From Burkholderia anthina (GTDB lineage Bacteria > Pseudomonadota > Gammaproteobacteria > Burkholderiales > Burkholderiaceae): 64,000 bases of DNA. Below, piece by piece: positions 15,512 through 26,210 of this stretch. The DNA is taken from NCBI RefSeq assembly GCF_902498995.1, contig NZ_CABVLY010000001.1:310001-374000 (forward strand). Reading direction: 5' to 3'. The notes beneath the pieces were generated by a model. The model saw nothing but the letters and a program-made list of their open reading frames with translations. It had not been told where the DNA came from and did not search any database. Every line of letters starts with the position of its first letter. The first letter of the stretch is position 1. The translations under genes were made by a program, and so were the position numbers.

Positions 15512-15895
15512 CTACGCGTCGCTGCCGAGCTGGTCGACGCAGTAGCGCGCGATCGCATCGAGCACGCCGTCGTCTTCTCCGACGGCCGTCGCGCAGCGGA
15601 TCTCGACGCCCGGATGCGCGGCGCGGCATGCGTCGACGAGTTGCGGCAGGTCGCGGCGCACATGGCCGCCCTGGCCGAAGAACACCGGCACCACGGTGAC
15701 GCGCGTGCAGCCGGCCGCGACCTGCGCGGCGACGGCCGCATCGAGCGGCGGCGTCATCAATTCGAGGAATGCGAGCGACACGTGCGGCGCGGATTCGCCG
15801 GCGCCGCGCAGCCGCGCGGCCAGCCGCTCGAACGGCTCGGCCCAGCGCGGATCGCGTGCGCCGTGACCGAACAGGACGATGCCTTGCGAACTCAT
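15512..15895 (-). CDS. cbiX: Sirohydrochlorin chelatase, CbiX/SirB type
   Basis: A 127-residue small chelatase. The metal-binding start SSQGIVLFGHGARDPRWAEP carries the conserved histidine of the GHG motif. A second conserved region, VTVVPVFFGQGGHVRRDLPQ, brings another metal-binding histidine. The single-domain length matches the short CbiX/SirB forms. Because it faces the cys operon with its cobA, insertion of Fe2+ into sirohydrochlorin for siroheme is the likely role; cobalt insertion is the alternative. Confidence 0.85.
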   Translation of the reverse strand: MSSQGIVLFGHGARDPRWAEPFERLAARLRGAGESAPHVSLAFLELMTPPLDAAVAAQVAAGCTRVTVVPVFFGQGGHVRRDLPQLVDACRAAHPGVEIRCATAVGEDDGVLDAIARYCVDQLGSDA

Positions 15896-15920
15896 GTCGA
15901 AGCCTCCGTCGTGACGGCGT

Positions 15921-17069
15921 TCAGTGCCGGTCGACCCACTTCAGCGCGAACAGGCCGAGCGCGAGATAGATGAGGCCCGGTGTCGCCGCGGTCAGCGGCG
16001 CGGGCCACGTATTCAGCGTGCCGATGTGCGAGAACAGCGTGTTGAGCAGCTGGAAGCTCATGCCGAGCATGATGCCGCCGAACACCTTCACGCCGACCAC
16101 GCCCGCACGCGTATGCAGGTACGCGAACGGCAGCGACAGCACGAGCATCACGAACACCGCGAACGGGTACAGCAGCTTGCGCCACAGCGCGATGTCGTAG
16201 CGCTGCGTGTCCTGCTGGTTCTCGCGCAAGTGCTGGATGTAGCGGAACAGGTTGATGATCGACATGCGTTCCGGCGACACGAGCAGCACCGACAGGATCT
16301 GCGGCGTCAGGTCCGAGCGCAGCCGGTATTCGGGCAGCGTGACCTGCTGCGACCGGTACACGGGGTTCAGCGCGTCGGCCGGCTGGCCGCTGATCGGCTT
16401 GATCGGCGTCAGGATCGTTTCCGTGACGCCCTTGAGCAGCCAGTGGCCGGGCGGCTCGTAGCGGCCCGTCTGCGCGATCCGCACGTTCTGCAGCTGGAAT
16501 TTCGAGTCGAACTCGTAGATGCGCACGTTGCTGATCGTCGAGTCCGGCGACAGGCTGCCGACGTTGACGAAGCGCGTGACCTGCTCGCCGTTCTCGCGCG
16601 CCGCGAGCGTGTCCTTCACCCACACGCCCGACTGGAAGTTCGACGACACCGATGCGCCGAGCGCCTGCAGCCGCACGCGTTCGGACAGCTGGTCGGCATA
16701 CGGGCCGACGAATTCGCCGATCAGGTAGGTGACGATCACGAGCGGAATGCCGATCTTCAGCAGCGAGCGCAGCGCCTGGTTGGTCGCGAGGCCCGACACG
16801 CGGAAGATCGTGAATTCCGAGTTCGCGGCCATCTGCGCGAACACGTAGATCGCGCTGATCAGTGCGGCGACCGGGATGATTTCGTAGAAGCGCGACGGCG
16901 TCTGCAGCGCGACGCGCAGCACCGCATAGCCGAACTTGTAGTTGCCGTGCCCGACCGAGTTCAGTTCGCTGATCAGGTCGAAGAAGAAGAACAGACCCGA
17001 GAACGCGAACAGGATGAAGACGAACGTGACGTAGATCTGCCGTGCGAAGTATTTTTCATAGAGCCGCAT
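15921..17069 (-). CDS. lptG: LPS export permease LptG
   Basis: A 382-residue inner-membrane permease of the LptB2FG transporter that extracts lipopolysaccharide from the inner membrane. It begins MRLYEKYFARQIYVTFVFIL with a first membrane helix. Three N-terminal helices precede a periplasmic jellyroll domain (about residues 130-270), and three helices follow near the C-terminus (LYPFAVFVMLVLSLPFAYLH and beyond). It lies 3 bp after lptF, so it is co-transcribed. Confidence 0.93.
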   Translation of the reverse strand: MRLYEKYFARQIYVTFVFILFAFSGLFFFFDLISELNSVGHGNYKFGYAVLRVALQTPSRFYEIIPVAALISAIYVFAQMAANSEFTIFRVSGLATNQALRSLLKIGIPLVIVTYLIGEFVGPYADQLSERVRLQALGASVSSNFQSGVWVKDTLAARENGEQVTRFVNVGSLSPDSTISNVRIYEFDSKFQLQNVRIAQTGRYEPPGHWLLKGVTETILTPIKPISGQPADALNPVYRSQQVTLPEYRLRSDLTPQILSVLLVSPERMSIINLFRYIQHLRENQQDTQRYDIALWRKLLYPFAVFVMLVLSLPFAYLHTRAGVVGVKVFGGIMLGMSFQLLNTLFSHIGTLNTWPAPLTAATPGLIYLALGLFALKWVDRH

Positions 17070-17072
17070 CGA

Positions 17073-18164
17073 TCATGCTCCCGAGCGGCCGAACAGCGCG
17101 CGTGTAAACAGCGGACGATTGCGCACGCGCAACCAGAAGATGAACGCGACGATCACCGCGACGATCGCATGCAGCCCGACGAGGCCGACACCGAACGACA
17201 TCTTGCCCTGTTCGATCTGCGACTGGACGACGTTCAGCAGGTTCGAGTACGTGAGGTAGATCAGCACGGCCATCACGAGGTTGATCGTGCGGCTGCGGCG
17301 CGGGTTCTGGTACGACAGCGGGATGCCGAGCACCAGCAGGTTGATCGCGATCAGCGGCAGCCCTGCGCGCCACGCGAATTCCGCGAGGTTGTCGCGCGTC
17401 GGGTTGCGCAGCAGGTCCAGCGTCGGCGTGCTGTTGGTGGTCGGCACGTTGGTGACCGGAGTGCTCGTGATCTTCACGCCGTAGCGCTGGAACTCCATGA
17501 TCTTGAAGTTCGGCTGGCCGGGCGTGCCGTCGTAGCGGCGGCCGTTTTCCAGCACGACGAAGCGATCGCCGTCCTTCGTTTCGGTATGACCCGTCTGCGA
17601 CACGACGACGTTGACCTTGCCGTTCTCCGTCGACGTGACGAAGACGTTCTGCACCTTGCTCTGGTCCGGCGACATCTTCTCGATGAAGAACACGCGATGG
17701 TTCGTCGCCGATTCGCGGAACTGGCCGGGCGCGAGCAGCGAGATTTCGTCGCGCTGCTGAAAGCGCGCCTTGATCATCTTGCTCTGCTGGTTCGACCACG
17801 GCCAGCCGACGAACGCGAAGAACGCGATCAGCACGATGATCGGCGTCGCGAACACGCCGATCGGCTTGATCAGGCGCGTGAGGCTCACGCCGGACGCGAG
17901 CCACACCACCATTTCGGAGTCCCGGTACCACCGGGTCAGCACGAACAGGATCGACACGAACAACGTGACGACGAGCATCACGGCGAGATAGCCGATCACG
18001 GTCAGGCCGATCAGCACGAGCACGTCCCGCGGATCGATTTCGCCGGACGCGGCGTAGCCGACGATGCGGATCATCATCGTCGTGAGCATGATCGTGAGCA
18101 GCACCATGAACACGGCGCCAGCCGTATACGCAAGCTCGCGCTGGAGGGAGCGTTCGAAGATCAT
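17073..18164 (-). CDS. lptF: LPS export permease LptF
   Basis: A 363-residue partner of LptG. It begins MIFERSLQRELAYTAGAVFM, the usual LptF start. The frame is open 39 codons upstream, but that part would run to the pepA start and is not family-like. Two blocks of three membrane helices flank a periplasmic domain. It is divergent from pepA across 122 bp, the same arrangement as in Escherichia coli. Confidence 0.93.
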   Translation of the reverse strand: MIFERSLQRELAYTAGAVFMVLLTIMLTTMMIRIVGYAASGEIDPRDVLVLIGLTVIGYLAVMLVVTLFVSILFVLTRWYRDSEMVVWLASGVSLTRLIKPIGVFATPIIVLIAFFAFVGWPWSNQQSKMIKARFQQRDEISLLAPGQFRESATNHRVFFIEKMSPDQSKVQNVFVTSTENGKVNVVVSQTGHTETKDGDRFVVLENGRRYDGTPGQPNFKIMEFQRYGVKITSTPVTNVPTTNSTPTLDLLRNPTRDNLAEFAWRAGLPLIAINLLVLGIPLSYQNPRRSRTINLVMAVLIYLTYSNLLNVVQSQIEQGKMSFGVGLVGLHAIVAVIVAFIFWLRVRNRPLFTRALFGRSGA

Positions 18165-18286
18165 TCTTGATGAGAAGAGGGCGGGAGGCTGCGCACGCGT
18201 GGTGGAGCGCTCGCGCCGCCACGGGAAAAATAGCGGATAATTGCGGCTTTCATCCTTAGCCCAGATTTTATCCGAGGACAAGCGCG

Positions 18287-19798
18287 ATGGACTTTAGCAT
18301 AAAAGGCTGTGATTGGAGCAAAGGCGAGGCCAAGGGGTTCCTGACCGGGAAGTCCGACTGCATCGTGCTCGGCATCTTCGAGGCGCAGACCCTGTCTGGC
18401 GCGGCACTCGACATCGACACGGCCACCAACGGGCTGATCTCGCGCGTGGTGAAGGCCGGCGACATGGACGGCAAGCGCGGCCGGACGCTGTTCCTGCACG
18501 AAGTATCGGGCATCGGCGCGTCGCGCGTGCTGCTCGTCGGCCTCGGCAAGCAGGATGCTTTCAATCAGAAAGCCTACAACGACGCAGTGACGGCCGCATG
18601 GCGCGCGCTGCTGGCGACGAAGGTCGTGCAGGTCACGTTCTCGCTCGCGCAACCGCCGGTCGACGAGCGCGGCTCCGACTGGGGCGTGCGTGCGGCGATT
18701 CTCGCGCTGCGCAACGAGACGTACCGCTTCACGCAGATGAAGAGCAAGCCGGAGCCGGCATCGCACACGCTCAAGCGCGTCGTGTTCAGCGTCGATCCGT
18801 CCGACGAAAAGGCGGCGAAGCTGGCGATCAAGCAGGCCGTCGCGCTCGCCAACGGGATGGATCTGACCCGCGATCTGGGCAACCTGCCCGGCAACGTGTG
18901 CACGCCGACCTATCTCGGCAACACCGCGAAGAAGATCGCGAAGGATTGGGGCCTGAAGGCCGAGGTGCTCGGCCTGAAGCAGATCCAGGCGCTCAAGATG
19001 GGCTCGTTCCTGTCGGTCGCGCGCGCGTCGGTCGAACCGCCGCAGTTCATCGTGCTGCACTACCAGGGCGCCGCCGCGAAGGCCGCGCCGGTCGTGCTGG
19101 TCGGCAAGGGCATCACGTTCGACACCGGCGGCATCTCGCTGAAGCCGGGCGAGGGCATGGACGAGATGAAGTACGACATGTGCGGCGCGGGCTCCGTGCT
19201 CGGCACGATGCGTGCGATCGCCGAGATGGGCCTGAAGATCAACGTCGTCGCGATCGTGCCGACCTGCGAGAACATGCCGGGCGGCAACGCGACGAAGCCG
19301 GGCGACATCGTCACCAGCATGAAGGGGCTGACGATCGAAGTGCTGAACACCGACGCCGAGGGCCGCCTGATCCTGTGCGACGCGCTGACCTACGCGGAGC
19401 GCTTCAAGCCGGCCGCGGTGATCGACGTGGCGACGCTGACGGGCGCATGCGTGATCGCGCTCGGCGGCCACAACAGCGGCCTGTTCTCGAAGGACGATGC
19501 GCTCGCGGGCGAACTGCTCGACGCGTCGCGCGAGGCGAACGACCCGGCATGGCGCATGCCGCTCGACGACGAGTACCAGGATCAACTGAAGTCGAATTTC
19601 GCGGACATCGCGAACATCGGCGGACGTCCGGCCGGTGCCGTGACGGCTGCGTGCTTCCTGTCGCGCTTCACCGAAAGCTACCCGTGGGCGCACCTCGACA
19701 TCGCGGGCACCGCATGGAAGAGCGGCGCGGCGAAGGGGGCGACCGGTCGTCCGGTGCCGCTGCTCGCGCAGTTCCTGATCGACCGCGCCGGCCAGTAA
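18287..19798 (+). CDS. pepA: Leucyl aminopeptidase (cytosol aminopeptidase, M17)
   Basis: A 503-residue two-metal aminopeptidase. The C-terminal catalytic domain shows [20 protein letters not shown] with a metal-binding Lys/Asp, and the M17 signature [10 protein letters not shown]. The N-terminal macro-like domain starts at [19 protein letters not shown]. It removes N-terminal residues from peptides in the cytoplasm. In some bacteria PepA also binds DNA. It heads an apparent operon with holC and a DUF2486 gene. Confidence 0.95.
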   Translation: MDFSIKGCDWSKGEAKGFLTGKSDCIVLGIFEAQTLSGAALDIDTATNGLISRVVKAGDMDGKRGRTLFLHEVSGIGASRVLLVGLGKQDAFNQKAYNDAVTAAWRALLATKVVQVTFSLAQPPVDERGSDWGVRAAILALRNETYRFTQMKSKPEPASHTLKRVVFSVDPSDEKAAKLAIKQAVALANGMDLTRDLGNLPGNVCTPTYLGNTAKKIAKDWGLKAEVLGLKQIQALKMGSFLSVARASVEPPQFIVLHYQGAAAKAAPVVLVGKGITFDTGGISLKPGEGMDEMKYDMCGAGSVLGTMRAIAEMGLKINVVAIVPTCENMPGGNATKPGDIVTSMKGLTIEVLNTDAEGRLILCDALTYAERFKPAAVIDVATLTGACVIALGGHNSGLFSKDDALAGELLDASREANDPAWRMPLDDEYQDQLKSNFADIANIGGRPAGAVTAACFLSRFTESYPWAHLDIAGTAWKSGAAKGATGRPVPLLAQFLIDRAGQ

Positions 19799-19832
19799 TG
19801 GCGGTGCACACGACGATGCAGGTACGCGGGCA

Positions 19833-20249
19833 ATGACGCGAATCGATTTCCATTCGAACGTCGGCGATTCGCTCGCGTACGCGTGCCGGCTGCTGCGCAA
19901 GGCCTATCAGGCCGGGCAGCCGGTCGTCGTGCTCGCCGAGCCCGCGCGCCTGCGCGCGCTCGACGAGCGGCTCTGGACCTTCTCGCCGCTCGATTTCATC
20001 CCGCATTGCGGCGTCGACAGCGCGCACGCGGCCGGCACGCCGATCGTGCTGACCGCCGATCTCGACCAGGCGCCGCATCATCACGTGCTGCTGAACCTCG
20101 GTGCCGCCGTGCCCGCGCAGTTTGCCCGCTTCGAGCGTTTGCTCGAAGTGGTCGGCAATGCGCCGGACGAACTCGCCGCGGGCCGCGACCGCTACCGCTT
20201 TTACCGCGATCGCGGATACGCGCTGAACAACTACAAGCAGGGCAGCTAG
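19833..20249 (+). CDS. holC: DNA polymerase III chi subunit
   Basis: A 138-residue protein that links the clamp loader to single-strand-binding protein at the replication fork. It begins MTRIDFHSNVGDSLAYACRL and contains VVLAEPARLRALDERLWTFS and DFIPHC, typical of HolC. It lies 34 bp after pepA, the order seen in many proteobacteria. Confidence 0.9.
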   Translation: MTRIDFHSNVGDSLAYACRLLRKAYQAGQPVVVLAEPARLRALDERLWTFSPLDFIPHCGVDSAHAAGTPIVLTADLDQAPHHHVLLNLGAAVPAQFARFERLLEVVGNAPDELAAGRDRYRFYRDRGYALNNYKQGS

Positions 20250-20274
20250 CCGAACCCGTCGACGGAGCGTTCCC

Positions 20275-21033
20275 GTGACACAAGCCGACTCATCCTCGAT
20301 CCCGACGCTGACCGACGTGCTGGTGCCGGGCAAGCCGGTGCCGGCGCGTGCGTCCGCGGCCGATGTGCCGTCGCCGCACGACGATGCCGCCATTCCGGTG
20401 CTGACCGACGTGGTTGCGCCGGATCGTGCCGCCGAAGTGCCCGGCGCGCCGCAACGCGCGGAAACCGACCCCGAATCCGTGGTGGTCGAGCCGGTGCCGA
20501 CGCCGTACGTACCGGCCGTCGAACTGCCGGGCGACAGCGATGCGCCGGCCGAACCCGGCGCCGCGGAGCGCGTCGTCGCGGAGGAATCCGCGGCGATGCC
20601 AGCGCCGCTTCGTTCGGCGCTCGCCGCCGACGATTCGCAGCAGCACGCTCTCGCTGCCGTGCCGCACGAGCCGGCGGGGCACACCGATGAAGCAGCATTG
20701 CCCGAGGCGCTCGTACCGGCTGCTGACGTGCCGGTTCCGGATCACCTCGCCGGCGCACCGCAGCCGGATGCGAATGCGGCCGCCGCGCTGACGGCGGAAG
20801 ACGCGCAGCGCATCGCCGAGCGTCTGCGCAACCGTCTGACGAATTATCTGACCGGGGAAGGGCGTGAGGCGATCGAGGCGCGTTGCCGCGACGCGCTGCA
20901 CGACCATACGGCCTGGCTCGTCGGCCAGGTTACGCGCGAAGTGGCGCTGGCGCTCGAAACGGAAGTGATGGATTGGGTTCGCGACGCGGTCGATGACGAG
21001 ATCGCCCGCCGCCGGACCGGTCATTCGGGCTGA
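20275..21033 (+). CDS. DUF2486 family protein of unknown function
   Basis: A 252-residue acidic protein with a GTG start, 25 bp after holC. The first two thirds are low-complexity, rich in Pro, Ala, Val and Asp, and contain repeated IPTLTDVLVPG / IPVLTDVVAP segments. The last 75 residues are predicted helical (TAEDAQRIAERLRNRLTNYL) and end in an amphipathic segment. This is a Burkholderia-type family whose function I do not know. The repeated LTDV motifs at the N-terminus, separated by a long linker, suggest a binding partner rather than an enzyme. Confidence 0.7.
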   Translation: MTQADSSSIPTLTDVLVPGKPVPARASAADVPSPHDDAAIPVLTDVVAPDRAAEVPGAPQRAETDPESVVVEPVPTPYVPAVELPGDSDAPAEPGAAERVVAEESAAMPAPLRSALAADDSQQHALAAVPHEPAGHTDEAALPEALVPAADVPVPDHLAGAPQPDANAAAALTAEDAQRIAERLRNRLTNYLTGEGREAIEARCRDALHDHTAWLVGQVTREVALALETEVMDWVRDAVDDEIARRRTGHSG

Positions 21034-21135
21034 CCGCGCATTCGTTTCGGTGCAGGAGCCGCGGGCGCGGTTCCCGTCGCCACCGGCGAACCTGCCGGCG
21101 CGTGCGCGCGCCGGATCATTCTCTTCAATGCGGCT

Positions 21136-21465
21136 TCAGTGCAGCGACAGCACCCACTGCGCGAGCGTGTGCGCTTCGGCGCTCGTCAGCTGCGTATTGG
21201 CGGGCATCGGCACGTTGCTCCACACGCCCACACTGCCGTTCACGATCGACTGCGCGAGATAATCGGCGGCGTTCGCGCGTGCGGCGTACCGGCCGGCAAT
21301 GTCGCGGAACGACGGACCCATCAACGGCTTGCCGATCGCGTGGCAGGCCAGGCAGTTCTTGCGCTGCGCGAGCGCGAGCCCGTCGGCGCCCGGGTCGGCG
21401 TGCGCGGCTGCCGCGCTGCCGGTCAGCAGCATCACGAGCAGCGCGCGCAATATCGTCTGTTTCAT
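21136..21465 (-). CDS. Small class I cytochrome c
   Basis: A 109-residue periplasmic cytochrome. A signal peptide (MKQTILRALLVMLLTGSAAA to AHA) precedes the haem-binding CLACH at residues about 38-42. The axial methionine is likely in NVPMPANTQL near residue 85. Length and motifs match cytochrome c551/c552-type electron carriers. It stands alone, between the DUF2486 gene and ilvD, so its redox partner cannot be read from context. Confidence 0.88.
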   Translation of the reverse strand: MKQTILRALLVMLLTGSAAAAHADPGADGLALAQRKNCLACHAIGKPLMGPSFRDIAGRYAARANAADYLAQSIVNGSVGVWSNVPMPANTQLTSAEAHTLAQWVLSLH

Positions 21466-21592
21466 GCGGTTCTCCGCCGGCGGGGACGGCCGGCTTCACG
21501 GTCCGCGTGCATTATAAGAGTAAAGGGAACGCGTGTTTTACGCGTTTCCCCGGCGGCCGTCTGCAATGGGGTCGCATGACGCCCGACACGCG

Positions 21593-23266
21593 TCAGCCGG
21601 TGACGGCCCCCTTGTTCGCCGGGCGGGCGAGGGCCGCGTACTTGGCCAGCACGCCGCGCGTGTAGCGCGGCGCCGGCTGCGTCCAGGCGGCGCGCCGGCG
21701 CGCGAGTTCCGCGTCGTCGACGTTCAGTTGCAGCACCAGCCGGTGCGCATCGATCGTGATCGAGTCGCCTTCCTGCACGAGCGCGATCGTGCCGCCGACG
21801 AACGCCTCGGGCGCGACATGGCCGACCACCATGCCCCAGGTACCGCCGGAGAAGCGGCCGTCCGTGATGAAGCCGACCGACTCGCCGAGCCCCTTGCCGA
21901 CGATCGCCGACGTCGGCGCGAGCATTTCCGGCATGCCGGGGCCGCCTTGCGGGCCGAGATAGCGCAGCACGAGCACGTCGCCCACGCGGATCCGGTCGCC
22001 GAGGATGGCATCCATCGCGCTCTGCTCGTCGTCGAACACGCGCGCCGGGCCGGTGATCACCGGGTTCTTCAGGCCGGTGATCTTCGCGACCGCGCCGTCT
22101 TCCGCGAGATTGCCCTTCAGGATCGCGAGATGGCCTTCCTTGTACAGCGCGCGATCGATCGGGAAGATCACGTGCTGGTCCGCGCGCGGCACGCCCGGCA
22201 CGTCCTTCAGTTCCTCGGCGATCGTGCGGCCGGTGATCGTGATGCAGTCGCCGTGCAGCAGCCCCGCATCGAGCAGGATCCGCAGCACCTGCGGGATGCC
22301 GCCCGCCTTGTGCAGGTCGGTCGCGACGTACTGGCCCGACGGCTTCAGGTCGCAGATCACCGGCACGCGTTTGCGGATGCGCTCGAAGTCGTCGATCGTC
22401 CAGTCGATCTCGGCCGCGTGCGCGATCGCGAGATAGTGCAGCACCGCGTTGGTCGAGCCGCCGGTCGCCATGATCAGCGACACGGCATTCTCGATCGACG
22501 CCTTCGTGATGATGTCGCGCGGCTTCAGGTCGCGCTTCACGGCCTCGACCAGCACGCGCGCCGATTCGGCGGCCGAATCGACTTTTTCCTGATCGGGGTT
22601 GGCCATCGTCGACGAGTACATCAGCGACATGCCGAGCGCCTCGAACGACGAGCTCATCGTGTTCGCGGTGTACATGCCGCCGCACGAGCCCGACGTCGGA
22701 CACGCGTTTTTCTCGACGCCGTCGAAATCCTCCTGCGACATCCGGCCCGCGGTGAATTCGCCGACCGCCTCGAACGACGACACGATCGTCAGGTCGCGCC
22801 CCTTCCAGTGGCCGGGGCGGATCGTGCCGCCGTACACGTAGATGCCCGGCACGTTCAGGCGCGCGAGCGCGATCATGCCGCCCGGCATGTTCTTGTCGCA
22901 GCCGCCGACCACCACCACGCCGTCCATCCACTGGCCCTGCACACAGGTTTCGATGCAGTCGGCGATCACTTCGCGCGACACGAGCGAGTACTTCATCCCC
23001 TCCGTGCCCATCGACATGCCGTCCGAGATCGTCGGCGTGCCGAAGATCTGCGGATTCGCGTCGGCCGCCTTCACCGCCGCGACAGCGGCGTCCGACAGGC
23101 GCTGCAGGCCCGAGTTGCACGGCGTGATCGTCGAGTGACCGTTCGCGATGCCGATCATCGGCTTGTCGAAATCGTCCTTCTGGTAGCCGAGGGCGTAATA
23201 CATCGAGCGATTCGGCGAACGGGCCACGCCTTGCGTGATGTGCTTCGAGCGGCGGTTGTACGACAT
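21593..23266 (-). CDS. ilvD: Dihydroxy-acid dehydratase
   Basis: A 557-residue iron-sulfur dehydratase for the third step of isoleucine/valine synthesis. Cluster and metal ligands appear in [12 protein letters not shown] and [17 protein letters not shown]. The C-terminal catalytic serine region is [17 protein letters not shown] use ATG 23264-23266 ([20 protein letters not shown]), which has GGAG upstream; a longer frame to 23356 is not family-like. It is divergent from a LysR gene that may regulate it. Confidence 0.94.
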   Translation of the reverse strand: MSYNRRSKHITQGVARSPNRSMYYALGYQKDDFDKPMIGIANGHSTITPCNSGLQRLSDAAVAAVKAADANPQIFGTPTISDGMSMGTEGMKYSLVSREVIADCIETCVQGQWMDGVVVVGGCDKNMPGGMIALARLNVPGIYVYGGTIRPGHWKGRDLTIVSSFEAVGEFTAGRMSQEDFDGVEKNACPTSGSCGGMYTANTMSSSFEALGMSLMYSSTMANPDQEKVDSAAESARVLVEAVKRDLKPRDIITKASIENAVSLIMATGGSTNAVLHYLAIAHAAEIDWTIDDFERIRKRVPVICDLKPSGQYVATDLHKAGGIPQVLRILLDAGLLHGDCITITGRTIAEELKDVPGVPRADQHVIFPIDRALYKEGHLAILKGNLAEDGAVAKITGLKNPVITGPARVFDDEQSAMDAILGDRIRVGDVLVLRYLGPQGGPGMPEMLAPTSAIVGKGLGESVGFITDGRFSGGTWGMVVGHVAPEAFVGGTIALVQEGDSITIDAHRLVLQLNVDDAELARRRAAWTQPAPRYTRGVLAKYAALARPANKGAVTG

Positions 23267-23401
23267 GGGGGACTCCATCGTTGTATTGGCGACGCCCGCG
23301 AGCGGTGTGCCGGTTCGGATGAAGCAAGAATGGAGTTTCCGGTTTGGGATGTCCAATATATTATTTGTCGCTTATTAAGTCGTTTTACGAATGAGTGAAG
23401 C
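23267..23401. promoter_or_regulatory. ilvD/LysR divergent promoter region
   Basis: A 135-bp spacer. Its right half is AT-rich and contains the palindrome AATATATT (23355-23362) and the run ATTTGTCGCTTATTAAG. It is the likely promoter and LysR-binding region for both genes. Confidence 0.4.
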
Positions 23402-24328
23402 ATGGCCGATCCGACGCCCGACCTGCGCCAGTGGCGCTATTTCGCAACCGTTGCCGACGAGCGCCATTTCGGCCGCGCGGCCGAGCGGCTGTCGATGACG
23501 CAGCCGCCGCTGTCGCAGGCGATCCGCTCGCTGGAGGATGCGCTCGGCGTTGCGCTGTTCGTGCGCACCAAGCGTTCGGTCGCGCTGACCGCGGTCGGCG
23601 CCGCGCTGCTGCCCGACGTGCACAGGCTGCTCGCGTCGGCCGACGCGCTGCCGCCGCTCGCGCGGCGTCTCGCGCGCGGCGAGGCCGGCTCGTTGTCGCT
23701 CGCGTTCGTGTCGACCGCCGATTACGGGCTGCTGCCGGCGCTGCTGCGCGCGTTCGGCGCGCGCTATCCGCAGGTGCGGCTGCAGCTCGCGGAAGCGACG
23801 AGCGACGTGCAGATCGACGAACTCGTCGCGGGCCGTATCGACGCCGGGCTCGTGATTCCGCCGGTGCCGCCGCGCCACGCGGCCGGGCTGTCGTACCTGC
23901 CGGTCGTGCGCGAGCCGCTGGTGGTCGCGATGCCGGCGTCGGTGGCCTCTAGGGCGCCGGAGGCCGCCGAGGACGAACCCGTGCATCTGGCGGAGGTGGC
24001 CGCGCTGCCGCTGGTGATCTTCCCGCGTCGTTTGGCGCCCGGCTTTTATGACATCATTACGGGCTGCTACGGCGCGGCGGGGGAAACCCCGCGCATCGGC
24101 CAGGAGGCGATCCAGATGCAGACGATCGTCAGCCTCGTGTCGGCCGGGATGGGCGTCGCACTGGTGCCGCAGTCGTTGCGTAACCTGCGGCGCACCGGCG
24201 TGGTCTACCGGCCGCTCGCCGGCGATGCGCCCGTCGTCGAAACGGGCCTCGTGTGGCGCACGGGCGACGTGAGTCCGGTGCTCGCCGGCTTCATTGACGT
24301 CGTGCGTGCGCACGGTCTCGCCACGTGA
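23402..24328 (+). CDS. LysR family transcriptional regulator beside ilvD
   Basis: A 308-residue LysR protein. It begins MADPTPDLRQWRYFATVADE with the HTH at residues about 20-50 (HFGRAAERLSMTQPPLSQAI), then an effector domain of the type seen in CbnR/CatM-like regulators. The region FIDVVRAHGLAT closes it. It is divergent from ilvD, so control of ilvD or autoregulation is plausible, but a link to branched-chain amino acid level is only inferred. Confidence 0.87.
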   Translation: MADPTPDLRQWRYFATVADERHFGRAAERLSMTQPPLSQAIRSLEDALGVALFVRTKRSVALTAVGAALLPDVHRLLASADALPPLARRLARGEAGSLSLAFVSTADYGLLPALLRAFGARYPQVRLQLAEATSDVQIDELVAGRIDAGLVIPPVPPRHAAGLSYLPVVREPLVVAMPASVASRAPEAAEDEPVHLAEVAALPLVIFPRRLAPGFYDIITGCYGAAGETPRIGQEAIQMQTIVSLVSAGMGVALVPQSLRNLRRTGVVYRPLAGDAPVVETGLVWRTGDVSPVLAGFIDVVRAHGLAT

Positions 24329-24408
24329 CGCGAACGTTGACGTGCCGGCGCCGTCCAATGCGCGGTGCGGGAGCGCCGTACCGCATTCGAAAACTTCATC
24401 GCTAACCC

Positions 24409-25299
24409 ATGATCATTCACCCGAATTTCGACCCCGTAGCGATCCATCTCGGGCCGCTCGCCGTGCGCTGGTACGGTCTCATGTATCTCGTCGGCTTCAT
24501 CGCGGCGATCGTCGTCGGCCGAATCCGCCTGAAGCTGCCGCACGTCGCGGCGCAGGGCTGGACCGCGAAGGACATCGACGACATGATGTTCTACGGCGTG
24601 CTCGGCACCGTGCTCGGCGGCCGGCTCGGCTATGTGCTGTTCTACAAGGCCGACTTCTACTTCGCGCATCCGCTCGACGTCTTCAAGGTGTGGGAAGGCG
24701 GGATGTCGTTTCACGGCGGCTTCCTCGGCGTGACGCTCGCGATGGTGCTGTTCGCGTGGCAGCGCAAGCGCCACTGGCTGCAGGTCACCGATTTCGTCGC
24801 ACCGATGGTGCCGACGGGGCTCGCGGCCGGGCGGCTCGGCAACTTCATCAACGGCGAGCTGTGGGGCCGCGTGACGGATCCGCACGCACCGTGGGCGATG
24901 ATGTTCCCGGGCGCGATGCGCGACGACGCCGCATGGCTGCCGAAGCATCCGGCGCTCGTCGAGAAGTGGCATCTCGCCGACGTGTTCATGCAGTACCAGA
25001 TGCTGCCGCGTCATCCTTCGCAGCTCTATGAAATCGCGCTCGAGGGCATTACGCTGTTCTTCGTGCTGTTCTTCTTCTCGCGCAAGTCGCGGCCGATGGG
25101 CGCCGTGTCCGCGCTGTTCCTGATCGGTTACGGCCTCGCGCGCTTCACCGTCGAATTCGCGCGCGAACCGGACGATTTCCTCGGCCTGCTCGCACTCGGC
25201 CTGTCGATGGGGCAGTGGCTGTCGCTGCCGATGATCATCGCGGGCATCGCGCTGATGGTGTGGGCGTATCGCCGCCACGCGAAGCATGCGGCTGCGTAG
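24409..25299 (+). CDS. lgt: Prolipoprotein diacylglyceryl transferase
   Basis: A 296-residue polytopic membrane enzyme that transfers diacylglycerol from phosphatidylglycerol to the lipobox cysteine of prolipoproteins. The Lgt signature [14 protein letters not shown] lies at residues about 141-154. The conserved SFHGGFLGV and RHPSQLYE segments are present. Seven membrane helices are expected. It ends before a strong bidirectional terminator. Confidence 0.95.
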   Translation: MIIHPNFDPVAIHLGPLAVRWYGLMYLVGFIAAIVVGRIRLKLPHVAAQGWTAKDIDDMMFYGVLGTVLGGRLGYVLFYKADFYFAHPLDVFKVWEGGMSFHGGFLGVTLAMVLFAWQRKRHWLQVTDFVAPMVPTGLAAGRLGNFINGELWGRVTDPHAPWAMMFPGAMRDDAAWLPKHPALVEKWHLADVFMQYQMLPRHPSQLYEIALEGITLFFVLFFFSRKSRPMGAVSALFLIGYGLARFTVEFAREPDDFLGLLALGLSMGQWLSLPMIIAGIALMVWAYRRHAKHAAA

Positions 25300-25340
25300 C
25301 CGTCGATGCAGGTAATGCATCGCACGCAAGATCACCCATG

Positions 25341-25369
25341 AAAAACGCCGGCCCTCGGGCCGGCGTTTT
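25341..25369. terminator. Bidirectional terminator between lgt and the SIMPL gene
   Basis: AAAACGCCGGCC pairs with GGCCGGCGTTTT around a short loop, with A and T runs at the edges. It serves both converging transcripts. Confidence 0.85.
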
Positions 25370-25398
25370 CGCATCCGCCTGCGGCGGCGCGATGCGCG

Positions 25399-26139
25399 TT
25401 ACTTCATCTGCACGGAGCCGTTGACCGTTACCGAGACGGTCGCCTTGCCGCCTTCGACCGCGATCGGCGCGCTCATCTTCGCGCTGTCCATCGGTGCCGC
25501 GGCCATCGCCATCATGCGCGGATACGGCTGAACGTTGCGGCCGCCGCCGACGTTTACATCGCGGATCGAGTAGCTGCTGTAGCCGAAGGCTTTCGCGGCT
25601 TCGTCCGCGCGCGCGCGGAACGACTTGATCGCCTCGGTGGTGAGCTTCTGCTCGGCAGCGCGCTGCGCGTCGGGCGACAGCGAGAATTCGACGTTCGCGA
25701 CCTGCATCTGGTTCGACAACTGGCCCGCGAGTTTCGACGCCGCCGCGAAATCGCGCGATTCGAGCACGACTTCGGTGCGGCCGCGCCATGCGGAAATCTT
25801 CCCGTCGCGATCGGTGCTCGGATACACGGAGAACGCGCCGGTGTGCGCGGTGACGCCCGACACGCCCTTCGCCTGCGCAAGCGCTGCGTCGGCGCGCTGG
25901 TTCAGCGCGGACGTGAGGCTGCCCGGATCCTTTGCCTGCTGCTCGTAGAACAGCGTGATGTGGATGATGTCCTGCGGCACGTCGGCGCTGGCCTGCGACG
26001 ACAGCGACAACACGCCCGCCGGCTCGGGAAAGTGCGGGTTCGCGGTTTGTGCGTGCGCGGCGGGCGACGCGAGCGTCAGCGCGACGGGCACGGCAGCGGC
26101 GAGGGCGAGCGACAGCGCGAGTGCGGATTTCTTGGTCAT
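25399..26139 (-). CDS. SIMPL domain (DUF541) periplasmic protein
   Basis: A 246-residue exported protein. A signal peptide ends at AHA (PVALTLASPAAHAQTA). The mature part starts with the DUF541 pattern PAGVLSLSSQASADVPQDII and contains VNVGGGRNVQPYPRMMAMAA near the C-terminus. SIMPL proteins occur in the periplasm or outer membrane and some affect oxidative stress tolerance; the molecular role is unclear. It is separated from the upstream EVE gene by a terminator. Confidence 0.85.
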   Translation of the reverse strand: MTKKSALALSLALAAAVPVALTLASPAAHAQTANPHFPEPAGVLSLSSQASADVPQDIIHITLFYEQQAKDPGSLTSALNQRADAALAQAKGVSGVTAHTGAFSVYPSTDRDGKISAWRGRTEVVLESRDFAAASKLAGQLSNQMQVANVEFSLSPDAQRAAEQKLTTEAIKSFRARADEAAKAFGYSSYSIRDVNVGGGRNVQPYPRMMAMAAAPMDSAKMSAPIAVEGGKATVSVTVNGSVQMK

Positions 26140-26210
26140 TGTTGGACTCCTTGTGCGAGGGCGCGCACGCGGATCACGCGTGCGCGACGCGGGCGTGCCG
26201 CGCGACGGAA